Source of the DNA: Ignavibacteriales bacterium
Lineage (GTDB): Bacteria; Bacteroidota; Ignavibacteria; UBA10030
Direction: 5' to 3'
DNA length: 6,003 nt
Assembly (NCBI GenBank): GCA_016207365.1
Contig: JACQPU010000258.1
Location: 1-6,003, forward strand
Position numbers and translations under genes: made by a program. Under the pieces are notes generated by a model. The model saw nothing but the letters and a program-made list of their open reading frames with translations, searched no databases and was not told where the DNA came from. Below, one piece after another: positions 4,981 through 6,003 of this stretch; the stretch's first letter is position 1, and every line of letters starts with the position of its first letter.

Positions 4981-5562
4981 TCAGCGTTTCCGGGTCATTT
5001 CCCGGCGGATACGGCTGAGCGATTGCGGAGTGATTCCGAGGTAGGACGCAATGTGCCCCTGCGATATCTGTTCGGCAAGGTTGGGATAAGTCTTGAGGAA
5101 GGTCACATACCGCTCCTCAGCAGACGCGCTGAGCGAATCGCTGAGACGACGGTGGGTGGCGATGTAGTTTGCTTCCTGCAGGAGCCGGAAGAATCGCTCC
5201 ATTGCGGGCACAGTCTCCAGCAGGGTGTCGCGCGCAGTCCGCTCCAGAAGCAGAACTTCGGAATCCTGAAGGGCATCAATGGTATAGGTGGCAGGAGCGC
5301 CGGTGAGATAACTGCTGAGATCCGAGATCCACCAATCGGCCACGGCGAATTGAATAACATGCTCGCCTCCCTTGTGATCGACCGTGTAAGCCCGCAGGCA
5401 CCCTGCCGTGACAAACGCAATATGCCGGCAAATTTCTCCCTCCTGCAAAAGAAACTGACGTTTCCTGATCCTCTTGTGAGTGAAGTAGGATGTGCAACGC
5501 CGAAACCCCTCTTCAGTCAGCGAAACCCTTCGTTCGATATGTGCACGAAGAAGATCAAACAT
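4981..5562 (-). CDS. Crp/Fnr-family transcriptional regulator
   Basis: This encodes a 193-residue regulator with a cyclic-nucleotide-binding-like beta-roll at roughly residues 25-110, a long dimer helix around 110-140 and a C-terminal helix-turn-helix at about 164-188 (QISQGHIASYLGITPQSLSR, 165-184). It resembles the short Crp/Fnr-like proteins abundant in Bacteroidota. The phosphate-binding cassette of true cAMP receptors (GE followed by a conserved RxA) is not seen: the corresponding loop reads TGAPATYTIDAL. The N-terminal four-cysteine pattern of Fnr is also missing, so neither cAMP nor an iron-sulfur cluster is supported as effector. The start is the ATG at 5562 without a clear Shine-Dalgarno sequence. 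No terminator is obvious between it and the YceI gene, which leaves co-transcription possible. The target genes are unknown; the adjacent YceI gene is the nearest candidate. Confidence 0.92.
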   Translation of the reverse strand: MFDLLRAHIERRVSLTEEGFRRCTSYFTHKRIRKRQFLLQEGEICRHIAFVTAGCLRAYTVDHKGGEHVIQFAVADWWISDLSSYLTGAPATYTIDALQDSEVLLLERTARDTLLETVPAMERFFRLLQEANYIATHRRLSDSLSASAEERYVTFLKTYPNLAEQISQGHIASYLGITPQSLSRIRREMTRKR

Positions 5563-5587
5563 TTGATCGGCAGTCTGAAACGCTGTT

Positions 5588-5649
5588 GCGCAATCCGAAA
5601 TCCCTGCCCGCCGCTTCGCTTTTGGCAGGCGGGCACAATCCGGAATCCC
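5588..5649. repeat. 17-bp direct repeats flanking a GC-rich hairpin
   Basis: The 17-base segments at 5588-5604 and 5633-5649 match at 15 of 17 positions and start 45 bases apart. Each consists of two seven-base units of NAATCCN form (CAATCCG then AAATCCC or GAATCCC). Between them TGCCCGCC (5605-5612) pairs with GGCGGGCA (5628-5635) around a loop of mixed GC and T. The block fills most of the spacer between the methyltransferase and the Crp/Fnr gene. The hairpin lacks a following T-run, so it is not a standard terminator; it looks like a small repeat element related to 868-912. Confidence 0.7.
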
Positions 5650-5660
5650 GCGGGCCTAAC

Positions 5661-6003
5661 CTACGTCAAATAAATCCCCATCCTTCCCAAACTCACCGCG
5701 ATGCCCGGTGGAGCTGATGCGCGGATCTCCTTCCACGCACTGTGCATTCCCCTCGACCAGAAGACATCATCAAACACCACTACACTTTGTTGCGCCAGAT
5801 TCGTCCTTAGCTGATCAAAATACTCTCTTGTCGCCTGTCTGTCATGATGTCCGTCGATAAACGCAAATTCTATGGGGGCATGTTTCTTCAAGACATTGAC
5901 GAACGTGTCTTGAAATCTTCCTTGGACGACTTCGATTCTTGAGAGGCCCAGGGCCCTGAAGTTTCCGGTCGCGAGCACCGCGAGCGAAGGATCTCCCTCC
6001 AAC
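5661..6003 (-). CDS. Class I SAM-dependent methyltransferase, C-terminal part
   Basis: About 113 residues are visible up to the TAG stop at 5663-5661. The N-terminal part lies beyond the window, so no true start is present; the TTG at 6002 is an internal leucine codon. The fragment begins with EGDP, the acidic end of strand 2 that contacts the SAM ribose, then FAFIDGHHD (46-54 of the fragment) and VVVFDDVFWSRGMHSAWKEI (75-94). These match the Methyltransf_24-like group found in many Bacteroidota. The glycine-rich SAM loop of motif I must lie upstream and cannot be checked. The substrate is unknown. The gene is followed by the repeat-hairpin block and then the Crp/Fnr gene, with a 98-base gap, so no firm operon link can be drawn. 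Confidence 0.88.
   Translation of the reverse strand, partial: LEGDPSLAVLATGNFRALGLSRIEVVQGRFQDTFVNVLKKHAPIEFAFIDGHHDRQATREYFDQLRTNLAQQSVVVFDDVFWSRGMHSAWKEIRASAPPGIAVSLGRMGIYLT

Noticed and set aside
5605..5635. Intrinsic terminator of the methyltransferase gene
   Set aside because: The stem is strong but is followed by GGGATTTCGG on the transcribed strand rather than a T-run, and it is framed by direct repeats.
5023..5673. Plus-strand open frame of 216 codons opposite the Crp/Fnr gene
   Set aside because: The minus-strand frame has a recognisable DNA-binding fold; the plus-strand product has no family features and runs through the repeat-hairpin block.

Overview
The window is a compact bacterial chromosome segment of moderately high GC. 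All eight genes lie on the minus strand, so transcription runs from position 6003 towards 1. Several clues suggest the Bacteroidota/Chlorobiota (FCB) part of the tree. The Crp/Fnr-like regulator and the truncated methyltransferase resemble proteins common there. Most starts lack a clear Shine-Dalgarno sequence, and two promoters have a TAnnTT-like -10 box. This is an inference from motif resemblance and does not name a genus.

In transcription order (right to left) the window holds: (1) the C-terminal part of a SAM-dependent methyltransferase (5661-6003), cut by the window edge; (2) a spacer with a GC-rich hairpin flanked by 17-bp direct repeats; (3) a Crp/Fnr-type regulator (4981-5562); (4) a cytoplasmic YceI-family lipocalin-like protein (4312-4857) with a terminator-like hairpin; (5) an atypical-SDR NAD(P)-binding protein (3497-4156); (6) a metal-responsive operon of an SmtB/CzrA-type ArsR repressor (3100-3450) and a P1B-2 Zn/Cd-exporting ATPase (989-3085), closed by a strong terminator; (7) the ribosomal protein pair rplU (432-740) and rpmA (72-329), also closed by a terminator.

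The metal operon can be read almost completely. It has a TTGACA-17-TAGAAT promoter, an SmtB-like inverted repeat over the expected transcription start, a repressor with an intact alpha-5 zinc site, and an exporter with the CPC, TM7 Lys and TM8 Asp signatures of Zn/Cd/Pb pumps. The likely logic is relief of repression by zinc or a similar divalent metal, followed by export. The terminator of the gene before it is interleaved with this promoter: the -35 box lies in the terminator loop and the T-run lies in the promoter spacer.

The non-coding DNA carries two kinds of small repeat. Seven-base tandem repeats occur before rpmA and before the SDR gene, with a shorter form near 5590-5649. GC-rich palindromes with similar arms and loops occur at 868-912 and 5605-5635. 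I see no CRISPR array, tRNA, rRNA, insertion sequence, phage or defence genes. The genes are recognisable families, and the novelty is mainly in the intergenic architecture.
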